This document shows positions 1 to 6,727 of a stretch of DNA of 20,432 nt, one piece after another. The position numbers and the translations under genes were made by a program. The stretch comes from JAJRRL01 sp047404195 (GTDB taxonomy: Bacteria > Pseudomonadota > Gammaproteobacteria > JAJRRL01): assembly GCA_047404195.1 (NCBI GenBank), contig JBDOIU010000019.1, positions 1-20,432 of the forward strand, read 5' to 3'. Within the stretch, counting starts at the first letter, position 1; each line of letters opens with the position of its first letter. Below the pieces are notes generated by a model. That model was not told the origin of the DNA. It saw nothing but the letters and a program-made list of their open reading frames with translations, and did no database searches.

Positions 1-558
1 GTTTACAGTTGCTTTTTGGTCATCCTTATCGGCTCGGGTGTTAGTGTCATGGTAATTAAATCTCATTACAGCAAATATTTTTGGAATAGAATCGATGAAT
101 GGATTATAATATTCGAGTGATGTGCCCATTGGATTACACATCAATACCAGTGCTTCTGGTTTCTCTGGGCATTTATATTGTTAATTATCTTCAATTATTT
201 CTTGTGGTTGCCTGTGGCTATCGTTCTATGTTTTAGTTTGACATTGTATCATTAGATATTGCCATAATCAATCATTTATCTAAAATGAATACGGTACGAG
301 CTATCCTCGATTTGAGCATGCATGACATGCGGTATGTGATTGGTGTTTTAAGCGATTGTTAATATTTCTTTTTGCGTGTTTTATCATGGCATTACAAGTA
401 AGTGGGAATTGCATAGAGAACCTGTGGTTTGTCCCAGATGAGATGTCCGCATTGTTTCCTTTCTGTGAAGGCAGTGTCCCTAATTAAGCAATCTATACTG
501 ACTTAAAGCATGTTATAATAAAGTTTGAGAGATCGTTATGTGAGTAAGTAGTGAGGAT
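1..558. other. Gene-poor leading stretch
   Basis: I find no convincing gene here. One frame on the plus strand is open from the window edge to a TGA at 118-120 (about 39 residues, hydrophobic then aromatic/basic). It could be the tail of a gene that starts outside the window, but it matches nothing I recognise. The rest is AT-rich with stops in all frames. The last 50 bases carry a promoter for the peptidase gene, described separately. Confidence 0.5.
511..519 (+). promoter_or_regulatory. Extended -10 promoter of the papain-like gene
   Basis: TATAAT at 514-519 is preceded directly by TGT at 511-513, which together form an extended -10 element. There is no good -35 hexamer at 16-18 bases upstream, as is common for extended -10 promoters. 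Transcription would begin near 526 and give a leader of about 36 bases before the ATG at 562. Confidence 0.5.
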
Positions 559-561
559 TTG

Positions 562-1815
562 ATGATGCAGCGACAAGATAAGCTAAGATTTAATCAATAC
601 TTTGTAGAATCCCTGTCTGATTTGGTGGGTAACCAAGGCAGCCACGGAAACTGCTGGGCCTTTGCACTAACAGCGATTCACCTGTACAGGCATTGTTTGA
701 CAAAAAAATCCTTGCTTGAAGTCAATGATGCATCAAACTTTAAGGTGCAGTTCAAAACGTTATTGAAGGATGCTGATTCAGCACCATACCGACAGATTTT
801 CATTTGGTTGTTACTTAACTTGTGTATTATCGGTTGTCAGAATGGCATTGCTGTATCTGGTGATAGGCGAATTGATAATTTTCAGTGTGTTTCTGACGAT
901 CGCGCAACTGACGGAGTTTTTATGCTGGGGGTTGCAATTGGTCAATCAAATCTAAATCATGCTATCTTCGCAACAAGAGTAGAATCCAGTGAGGCAAGCA
1001 ATGAGCATCAGGCACGTTGTCATGTTTGGAATTCTTGGAAAGCATGTCCTGGTCATGCTATTCCAAGGCTATCAGATTATACGGAGAATTATGCGATTTA
1101 TCATGCGAAACCACCTGAGCATGTTACTTTTAAAGACAAGCACACTACAGCTCGATATAAGTTATCCAGTGTGTGGCCATCCGCAAAAAAAGAGTCAACA
1201 ACGGCCACATCATATTACGAAATGATAAAGCATTTGTTGGTTAACGACTTTCGATCGTTGTCTGACCATAGAGATTTGTTAACTTGGTTGACATCAAATT
1301 GGGATTGCCTTTCATCCTCATTTAAGCAACATGTCTGCGCTCGTTTACTGGTTGATTCTAAGGGTGATACATCTCATAATCGAAAGCAGCTTGTTGATTT
1401 TATATGTGAACAGAAATCAATATTTTTTAGCCAATTAACTCAGTCTCTGGATAGGGGGTCAGCTTCTCAAATGAAACAGATTCGGTCAGAATACTTATTG
1501 GATAAGTTGAATGATATCAAGTTGACTTCTAGCCATGATATTGATGCGAAATATTTAATTGAGCTTTATTCAGGGGAGAGAAATAACATTAAACATGACC
1601 TGATTAAAGTCCTTATGTGGAAAGCACTACCAATATGTGCATCTTATAAAGGGTTTTTCCATGCTGTTGTACATTTTTTTGCTGCCATTGCGTGTTCTTT
1701 AGATTCTGTTGACCTGGCTGTTGCTGAAAAAAGAGTCATTGGTATTTTTCAGAAAAATGCCTCTCAAGGGGCTGTAGTAGATCAAGCACAGCTGTCTTTG
1801 AGTGGGTCTGCTTAA
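562..1815 (+). CDS. Papain-like (C1-type) cysteine peptidase, putative host-directed protein
   Basis: Likely a cysteine endopeptidase of the papain superfamily, 417 residues. What is seen: NQGSHGNCWAFA at residues 24-35 matches the papain active-site signature, with the oxyanion Gln25 exactly six residues before Cys31, as in papain Gln19/Cys25. LNHA supplies His133 and WNSW supplies Asn157, like the papain NSW motif. The core is compact: Cys to His is about 102 residues, against 134 in papain. The domain begins almost at the N-terminus, with no signal peptide and no propeptide. Residues from about 200 to 417 form a Lys-rich, probably helical region I do not recognise. A TTG at 559 and ATGs at 562 and 565 are possible starts; GAGGA at 553-557 favours the ATGs. 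An extended -10 promoter lies upstream. Lack of a Sec signal, together with kinase-like and HDAC-like neighbours, suggests a type IV-type effector; that is inference. Confidence 0.72.
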   Translation: MMQRQDKLRFNQYFVESLSDLVGNQGSHGNCWAFALTAIHLYRHCLTKKSLLEVNDASNFKVQFKTLLKDADSAPYRQIFIWLLLNLCIIGCQNGIAVSGDRRIDNFQCVSDDRATDGVFMLGVAIGQSNLNHAIFATRVESSEASNEHQARCHVWNSWKACPGHAIPRLSDYTENYAIYHAKPPEHVTFKDKHTTARYKLSSVWPSAKKESTTATSYYEMIKHLLVNDFRSLSDHRDLLTWLTSNWDCLSSSFKQHVCARLLVDSKGDTSHNRKQLVDFICEQKSIFFSQLTQSLDRGSASQMKQIRSEYLLDKLNDIKLTSSHDIDAKYLIELYSGERNNIKHDLIKVLMWKALPICASYKGFFHAVVHFFAAIACSLDSVDLAVAEKRVIGIFQKNASQGAVVDQAQLSLSGSA

Positions 1816-1985
1816 ATAAAGAGCTGTGACGTTATTTGATGGTCTTCTTTGACTGTAATTTGTTCATCTCCTGGTTTTTTAGGAATATTATGTCACGCTT
1901 TGAGTGTTTATTGCCCGAGTCTTTTTTCTACAAGCATTAGGGAATATACTCTTATCAATAGTCTACGCAATCACAAGGATGTTAT

Positions 1986-3134
1986 ATGCGTCAACAAAGT
2001 GTCAAAACTGCTGATTTTAGCTTTCATGCTCATGGTGCAAACAACAATGTCTTCATATCGTCAGATGAAGCAACCATTCTTCGTCAACGCAAGATTTTTG
2101 CGCCACCTGGTCTCACTGAATCACTGAAGGGTGATGGCTATGAAACTGAAAATGCAGCCCGTACAGCCTATTTGTTGTCTGCCCTCAATACAGAAGACTT
2201 TCCTCTGAGGCTTGTGTCCGCGAGAGGTATACCAACGGGAAACATACAAGTTGAAAAGCGTCATGAAGTCTTTTCGGTTCATATCAGTGAGTGCTCAACT
2301 GGTGGCACGCTTGAAATGCCCAAGATACCACACTGCGATACGCATCTTTCATTTGCAAATTTACTGAGAGTATGTTTAATGGCTTTTGATCGTCACCAAG
2401 CATTTCTCTTTGACATTCATATCAAAGGAAATGCAGTTTTGACGCAAGATGGTAAGCTATATATAATCGATCCAAACGCATCATTTGCTTTACCCCCAAG
2501 GGGTAGGCGTCCAAGTATCGGTTCTATAAGTAGTGTTTCTTTTCCATTCAGCTATCAAAGTGGTTGCGATGATGCAAGAGACATGGTGTGTTGGCTTTGG
2601 TGTTTGATCGGGCGGCATATACTTGCTCATAACAGCTATAATATAATACCACCATTAGCGGTAACAAGTGATGAGATTAAACTAAAGAACTTTAATGTTC
2701 CTAGCCAATCAGAACTGGACGATATGGAATCACTGTTAGGCAGCATAGGGAATACATACAAAAAGCGTACAAAACTGCTCTGGCAGTTACTTTTTTCCGC
2801 AGCTTCAGAAATAAGCGCGGCTCAAAATCTGACAGTGATTTGCTTCCCTAAAGAATTGTGTGATTTGCTTCGCGAGGTTAACCATGTCCCTGGGCTATCT
2901 CCAACACATAATTTATCAACTGAATTAGATAATACTCAGAAGAATGTTGTTAACAAAAACCCCTATTATTTGCAGTTTGCATCAGATGAAATTAAACTTT
3001 ATTTCTTGACTCAAAAACCAGCCTATGCTGTATACAATCATTTTGTCGATGACGATGCGCTTCGTGAGTGCTCATATCGAATGCGGTGTCGTTATATGGC
3101 TGTTCTGCGACGTTCCTTGCGTTCATATACTTGA
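1986..3134 (+). CDS. Divergent protein-kinase-like protein, frame interrupted by TGA
   Basis: A 382-residue protein of uncertain function. The start is well supported: AAGGA at 1975-1979 lies six bases before the ATG. Several stretches resemble a protein kinase fold. ECSTGGTLE at residues 102-110 looks like a hinge, DIHIKGN at 143-149 like a catalytic loop, and IIDPN at 160-164 stands where DFG would be. Asn149 and Asp162 are 13 residues apart, the same spacing as Asn171 and Asp184 of PKA. However, the HRD aspartate is shifted by one position and the catalytic-loop lysine is not in register, so it may be an atypical kinase or a pseudokinase. No signal peptide or membrane segment is seen. The frame ends at TGA 3132-3134 but continues open in the same frame to 3500 (next entry). 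The gene lies 170 bases after the papain-like gene on the same strand. That it encodes a protein is fairly sure; kinase homology is tentative. Confidence 0.6.
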   Translation: MRQQSVKTADFSFHAHGANNNVFISSDEATILRQRKIFAPPGLTESLKGDGYETENAARTAYLLSALNTEDFPLRLVSARGIPTGNIQVEKRHEVFSVHISECSTGGTLEMPKIPHCDTHLSFANLLRVCLMAFDRHQAFLFDIHIKGNAVLTQDGKLYIIDPNASFALPPRGRRPSIGSISSVSFPFSYQSGCDDARDMVCWLWCLIGRHILAHNSYNIIPPLAVTSDEIKLKNFNVPSQSELDDMESLLGSIGNTYKKRTKLLWQLLFSAASEISAAQNLTVICFPKELCDLLREVNHVPGLSPTHNLSTELDNTQKNVVNKNPYYLQFASDEIKLYFLTQKPAYAVYNHFVDDDALRECSYRMRCRYMAVLRRSLRSYT

Positions 3135-3500
3135 AAAACAAACCTACCACAGGATGAATGGTTAAGGGTATCTCGTGATGTGGAATTATCACAGCTAACT
3201 GCACTGATGCTTTATGTTGTTATTAGAAGTTCGGAGCCATCAATGTGGTGGTGGTGCTTTGGTTTTTGCAAGGCTAGAAAATGCCGTGCTGCATTGGCTC
3301 TTATCTCTCAATTCACGCCTGAGGACAGAGCCATTGCACAGAATCAATTGTCAGCGTTATCGATTGTGATCGCTGAGGATTATAACAAAATTTCAAAATC
3401 GTACTATTGTGATGACACTGTGTTAGATAGGCGAGTCATATCACAGTCCAGGCTGGGAAGGTTGTGTGCGACTGTAAAAGCTGTTGACGTGGTTGCCTAG
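3135..3500 (+). pseudogene. Same-frame continuation of the kinase-like gene after an in-frame TGA
   Basis: This stretch is in exactly the same frame as the preceding gene and stays open for 121 codons to TAG at 3498-3500. It begins with KTNLPQDEWLRVSRDVELSQ and contains a Trp/Cys-rich patch (MWWWCFGFCKARKC). Its composition looks protein-like. The simplest reading is that the ancestral protein was about 504 residues long and a point mutation created the TGA, leaving a truncated protein plus a silent tail. An internal GTG at 3180 is the only nearby start, and it lacks a clear ribosome binding site. The last 60 bases overlap, tail to tail, the end of the minus-strand HDAC gene. Confidence 0.5.
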
Positions 3501-3824
3501 GTCTTTGCAGAGTTCTGGTAATGTTCTCAGATTGTAGCCACCTTCAATGATATAGTGTATTTTTGTTCGAAGCTGTCTCTTTTTTCTTGTATCATACAGT
3601 TTTTTGATTTCGCTATAAAAGAATTTAAAGTCATGGCTCGTGAATCGTATTGCTTCTTCACAATGAAAAGCTGTTTCATTGCGGTGTGAATCAAAGCCAA
3701 GAGATATTATGATGGTGCATAGGTTTTTTATCGTTGCTAGGTGCGTAAATAAGTAGGTGGTTACTATCTTCATGACATCTCTTCCTGTGGTAATTCCTTT
3801 TTTTTTGGGGTGTAAGAAGCACAT
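3441..3824 (-). CDS. Open frame 3 of the broken HDAC gene: C-terminal part
   Basis: After the A9 tract the HDAC sequence continues here with ITTGRDVMKIV, then SLGFDSHRN, which holds the third zinc-ligand Asp (codon 3692-3690), then IIEGGYNLRTL with the catalytic Tyr, and a normal C-terminal helix. The open frame could formally start at the ATG at 3824, but that lies upstream of the shift point and in the wrong register for the family. It ends at 3441-3443, overlapping the plus-strand tail of the kinase-like gene. Confidence 0.6.
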   Translation of the reverse strand: MCFLHPKKKGITTGRDVMKIVTTYLFTHLATIKNLCTIIISLGFDSHRNETAFHCEEAIRFTSHDFKFFYSEIKKLYDTRKKRQLRTKIHYIIEGGYNLRTLPELCKDLGNHVNSFYSRTQPSQPGL

Positions 3825-4284
3825 TGACTTTATGTGCGGTTTCTATTTTTTGGTTCCAGGGATTGTCTTTTGTGTGTGGGTAAACGTGCGGGTCAAAAAT
3901 ATCAATATGTAGCCCAAGATTATCTTCTAGAACAGGCTCACCTTCATTCACATCAAGGTCTATTAATACCGGCATTTCTTTTTGATCAAGTGCGTATTGA
4001 ACATACATTCTTCTTGTGTCAAACCCACAAAAACCCGCTGGCCCTTTATGTTTTGAGAAATGATGCCCTGGTAGGGTGCTGGTAATGCTCACTGGTGCTG
4101 TATTTGATATGCACCTGATTGCGCTGAGTAGTGCGGCATGATGTGTGTATTGATCAATAATGATGTCGCCTTCGTGTAATTCGAAAACACAATTGCTTTG
4201 TTGTTCTTTCAAGTGTAGCGACATTGTATGCAGGGCAGCTATATAGCTTCGTCCATGTGTTTTTTGGTAATAGTTTATTTGCTG
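3691..4284 (-). CDS. Open frame 2 of the broken HDAC gene: catalytic core
   Basis: This frame follows directly after the TAA of the previous piece in the same phase. It carries THGRSYIAALHTM, LPGHHFSKHKGPAGFCGFD and LIDLDVNEGEP, all typical of HDAC cores. The only in-frame ATG is at 4224, inside the fold, so independent translation from it would give a protein lacking the N-terminal part of the domain. Correct register runs from the A6 tract at 4260-4265 to the A9 tract at 3798-3806. The residues after NVLLTP are out of register. Confidence 0.6.
   Translation of the reverse strand, partial: QQINYYQKTHGRSYIAALHTMSLHLKEQQSNCVFELHEGDIIIDQYTHHAALLSAIRCISNTAPVSITSTLPGHHFSKHKGPAGFCGFDTRRMYVQYALDQKEMPVLIDLDVNEGEPVLEDNLGLHIDIFDPHVYPHTKDNPWNQKIETAHKVNVLLTPQKKRNYHRKRCHEDSNHLLIYAPSNDKKPMHHHNISWL
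3798..3806 (-). other. A9 tract at frame break 4 of the HDAC gene
   Basis: On the coding strand CCCC is followed by nine A and GG. With eight A the reading NVLLTPQKKGITTG joins both HDAC halves. Confidence 0.8.
4260..4265 (-). other. A6 tract at frame break 3 of the HDAC gene
   Basis: With five A instead of six, the reading LTANKLLPKTHGRSYIAAL becomes continuous. Confidence 0.7.
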
Positions 4285-5346
4285 TTAACTCAACCGCATC
4301 TTGATATTGTTTTTTTTTGTAATTTTGCCAGCTCCTCTGTTTGTACACCAGTCGCGCTGGTGATGGTGTCTACTGTTTCTGAATGAGGGTATAGTGTTTT
4401 TTTTTCCCACTAGGCTGCTTGATAAGCCACGACATATTTGTACGAGTCTATCGGATTGTTTTTCCCCCCTGGAACATGCGGTTGGCTGGTGATCTATGCT
4501 TTGTAAATCCAGTGTGGGCCTCATGTAAATTGGTAGGGTAGCCCCTATCTTTGTTGATGAAGTTTTGGTTGTGCTCAATGTTGTGTGCTTGCGCAATGCT
4601 ATCGGATGTTCTATAGCAGATACCATATTTCTGAATACAAGGTTACTTGTTGGTTCATTGTCTCGCATTGATATGAGGCTATATTGAAAAATTTTAACAA
4701 TCAGTTTGATCTGTGGTCTCAGTGGTGATCTCATTAACAGCTTTGCAATACTCAACATCTTTAATGGGTAGGTGGTCGTATTATCTGCTTTGCTGTGGCT
4801 AAGTAGTCGTTGTTTAAACAGCTTGAATAAAGAAGCATGGCTATTTCTGCTTGCGATAATCTCCTGCAGTATTGGGTGGTCTGGGTCTTCCATCAGCAGC
4901 TCTAGCTCGATATTCCTCCTTTTCCTCCAAGAGGTCTCACAGCTATAATTTCGTATATGTCGCCGTATCTGATGATTTTTTGTTGTTGTTAAGTGTTGCT
5001 TCTTTTGATAGTAGTACACCAGTTTAGCAAGGGTGTGGTTTCTTGCGCCGACGCGTAAAATAACGTTTATGGCATCGTCAAGGTCGTGATGATGGCAATG
5101 TGACAGCAAGGTTTGTGCTAGATCGGCTGCCTCTTCTCTGTATCGTCTGTCATCCTGGTATTTTAGTAGCATGATGCAATATGCTTTTGTTTTAGTATGG
5201 CTGATTGTCTTGTGTAAGCAATGACTGCTGGTTTTGTTTGCGCTTTTTTTTCGAGCAGGAGAGTCACGACAATCAATTAGCTCATTCCATAAGATGTGAT
5301 CTTGGTTTACCTTGGCTGTTTTGGTTGTCTTTCGTTTCTTTCCCAT
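4285..5346 (-). CDS. Open frame 1 of the broken HDAC gene: helical N-terminus plus start of the HDAC domain
   Basis: This is the longest intact piece. It starts at the ATG at 5346, chosen because AAGG stands seven bases before it; two further ATGs at 5373 and 5370 have no such site. Residues 1-270 are rich in Lys, Arg, His and Thr, with amphipathic helical stretches, and are not recognised. The HDAC domain starts near LPIYMRPTLDL. Coding sense is lost after VGKK at the A9 tract 4397-4405; the remaining 38 or so residues before TAA 4287-4285 are out-of-register sequence. An A8 tract at 5244-5251 in this piece is in frame. Confidence 0.6.
   Translation of the reverse strand: MGKKRKTTKTAKVNQDHILWNELIDCRDSPARKKSANKTSSHCLHKTISHTKTKAYCIMLLKYQDDRRYREEAADLAQTLLSHCHHHDLDDAINVILRVGARNHTLAKLVYYYQKKQHLTTTKNHQIRRHIRNYSCETSWRKRRNIELELLMEDPDHPILQEIIASRNSHASLFKLFKQRLLSHSKADNTTTYPLKMLSIAKLLMRSPLRPQIKLIVKIFQYSLISMRDNEPTSNLVFRNMVSAIEHPIALRKHTTLSTTKTSSTKIGATLPIYMRPTLDLQSIDHQPTACSRGEKQSDRLVQICRGLSSSLVGKKNTIPSFRNSRHHHQRDWCTNRGAGKITKKNNIKMRLS
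4310..4318 (-). other. A9 tract at frame break 2 of the HDAC gene
   Basis: With eight A instead of nine, EELAKLQKKQYQDAVELTA reads through. Confidence 0.7.
4397..4405 (-). other. A9 tract at frame break 1 of the HDAC gene
   Basis: With eight A instead of nine, LVGKKTLYPHSETVDTITS reads through. The out-of-frame alternative quickly becomes His/Arg-rich and unlike a protein. Confidence 0.7.
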
Positions 5347-5573
5347 AAGATTGCCTTGTTCAAGATGCATCATACTGAAGGTACGACGAGTGCATTCATT
5401 GGTTTTACACAGGCTACCCTACCTTGCTTAAAATTGTATTAAACCATCAGTTGCGGTCTTATATTTGTACAGGTTTTAAAATTTTGCTAGTGATGCTGGT
5501 CATGATGGTGCGCGTATATTGTGTTTGTGGGTGGGCTAGTCTATGCTAAGTTTTTTTGGCTATTGGAGCGAGT

Positions 5574-6215
5574 ATGCGTGTAATACTAATCGGGCCACCT
5601 GGTGCAGGTAAGGGTACACAAGCATCTTTCATGCAGCATCATTACGATATTCCCAAGATTTCCACTGGTGATATGCTGCGTTCTGCCGTCCAGGCTGGTA
5701 CTGAGCTCGGCTTGCGGGTAAAGTCGATTATGGATTCTGGTCAGTATGTGTCCGATGAAATCATGATTGCGCTTGTCAAAGACCGTGTCAATGCTGCCGA
5801 TTGCCAGACAGGTTTTTTGCTGGATGGTTTTCCACGTACCGTGGTACAGGCCAATGCGTTGTTAGCATTTAGTCAGATTACTCATGTTGTTGAGATCAAG
5901 GTTCCTGATGATCAAATAGTAGCCAGGATGTCGGGTAGGTTAGTGCATCCAGCCTCTGGTAGGGTGTATCATACAACACACAATCCCCCAAAGCGATCGG
6001 GGGTCGATGATGTGACGGGCGACGCTTTGGTGCAGCGACCTGATGATGAGGCCGAGACAGTTCGGCACCGATTGCGTGTTTATCATGAACAAACTGCGCC
6101 GTTGATTGAGTATTTCAAAGCAACACAAAGTGATGTTTGGCCAGGTTACTTCTCAATATCCGGTGTTGGCGATGTTGCCAGCGTATCTGCCAATATCGTA
6201 AAAGCATTATCTTAG
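5574..6215 (+). CDS. adk: Adenylate kinase
   Basis: Catalyses ATP + AMP to 2 ADP in the cytoplasm and keeps the adenylate pool balanced. The P-loop GPPGAGKGTQ stands at residues 7-16, followed by the AMP-binding STGDMLR and the DGFPRT motif. The LID segment is the long form (GRLVHPASGRVYH...DDVTGDALVQR) without the four zinc cysteines, as in the E. coli enzyme. At 213 residues it has the normal length. The start is the ATG at 5574, with GGAG at 5565-5568; an upstream TTG at 5556 would only add MAIGAS. It is the first gene after a divergent intergenic region and is followed 32 bases later by a thioredoxin gene. Confidence 0.97.
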   Translation: MRVILIGPPGAGKGTQASFMQHHYDIPKISTGDMLRSAVQAGTELGLRVKSIMDSGQYVSDEIMIALVKDRVNAADCQTGFLLDGFPRTVVQANALLAFSQITHVVEIKVPDDQIVARMSGRLVHPASGRVYHTTHNPPKRSGVDDVTGDALVQRPDDEAETVRHRLRVYHEQTAPLIEYFKATQSDVWPGYFSISGVGDVASVSANIVKALS

Positions 6216-6247
6216 ATTATATTCACTCACCTTGGGGAGAACCTATC

Positions 6248-6610
6248 ATGTCAATTATGAATATTACTGCTGACCAATTCGATGACATTTTATGTGAGCA
6301 CGAATGTGTTTTGGTTGATTTTTGGGCTCCCTGGTGTGAGCCCTGTCAGCAAATGGATAAAATTTTACAAAAAGTTGCTGATGAAATGCAGGGATTGACC
6401 ATTGTGCGGGTCAACATCGATGATGCGAAGAGTTTGGTTGACGAATTCCAGATCCAATCAGTCCCTAGGTTGCTTATTATTCGCTCAAAAGTGATTTTGT
6501 GTGACGAGGTGGGTCTTATTCCACATTCTGCTCTGATTGATTTGCTGAAAAGAGTCATGGCACTGACAGAGCAGGATATTGAGCAATTAAGATCCAGTGC
6601 TGGAGAATAA
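6248..6610 (+). CDS. Thioredoxin with WCEPC active site
   Basis: A 120-residue single-domain thioredoxin, the typical length for cytoplasmic dithiol reductants. Seen: FWAPWCEPC with the redox cysteines at residues 30 and 33, the buried Asp24, and the cis-proline Pro73 in SVPR. Two positions are unusual: the CGPC dipeptide is Glu-Pro instead of Gly-Pro, and the residue after the cis-proline is Arg where Thr is usual. Both lie at the substrate surface and could change redox potential or partner choice, so it may not be the main housekeeping thioredoxin. GGGGAGA at 6234-6240 sets the start at the ATG at 6248. There is no signal peptide. It lies close behind adk on the same strand and is probably co-transcribed. 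Confidence 0.9.
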   Translation: MSIMNITADQFDDILCEHECVLVDFWAPWCEPCQQMDKILQKVADEMQGLTIVRVNIDDAKSLVDEFQIQSVPRLLIIRSKVILCDEVGLIPHSALIDLLKRVMALTEQDIEQLRSSAGE

Positions 6611-6727
6611 ATATCCATTTATCTGTCGTGTGGTTGCTCATAATGCAGCAAGCCGCTACCATGTTGATTGGTGATATGAAGTCCGCTCGTGGGTGCTTTG
6701 TGTTCAAATTCAGATGGGGGGGTCCCT

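Larger units (their letters stand above)
3441..5346 (-). pseudogene. Histone-deacetylase-family gene with N-terminal helical extension, four poly-A frameshifts
   Basis: Reading through four register changes gives one protein of roughly 630 residues. The first 270 residues are basic and probably helical (start MGKKRKTTK; AAGG seven bases upstream), and I do not recognise them. From about 4536 to 3470 the HDAC fold is clear: SRGEKQSDRL (the usual PGHPERPERL region), THGRSYIAAL, LPGHH with the active-site His pair at 4065-4060, GFCGFD, LIDLDVNEG, SLGFDSH and EGGYN with the catalytic Tyr. Of the three zinc ligands, both Asp are present but the His of the DxH pair is Asn (codon 3948-3946). The frame breaks at T-runs (A on the coding strand) at 4397-4405, 4310-4318, 4260-4265 and 3798-3806, and removing one A at each restores the HDAC sequence. 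HDACs deacetylate lysines or polyamines. Legionella is known to use an HDAC-like effector (LphD), so a host chromatin target is conceivable but not shown. Confidence 0.85.

Noticed and set aside
1..120. A 39-codon open stretch at the left edge
   Set aside because: Too short to identify; could be the end of a gene outside the window, so mentioned only in the leading-stretch entry.
480..512. TTAA-containing half-sites upstream of the papain-like gene, considered as a PmrA-type box
   Set aside because: The two half-sites are not direct repeats with the usual spacing; in an AT-rich region this is expected by chance.
1849..2127. A 92-codon frame overlapping the start of the kinase-like gene
   Set aside because: Its second half is the kinase-like gene read in another frame, and it has no ribosome binding site.
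3132..3134. TGA as selenocysteine or tryptophan
   Set aside because: No SECIS-like hairpin recognised directly downstream, and other genes in the window use TGA as a normal stop.
6137..6247. Upstream extension of the thioredoxin frame into the end of adk
   Set aside because: A strong ribosome binding site (6234-6240) and the family length both place the start at 6248; the extension overlaps adk coding sequence.
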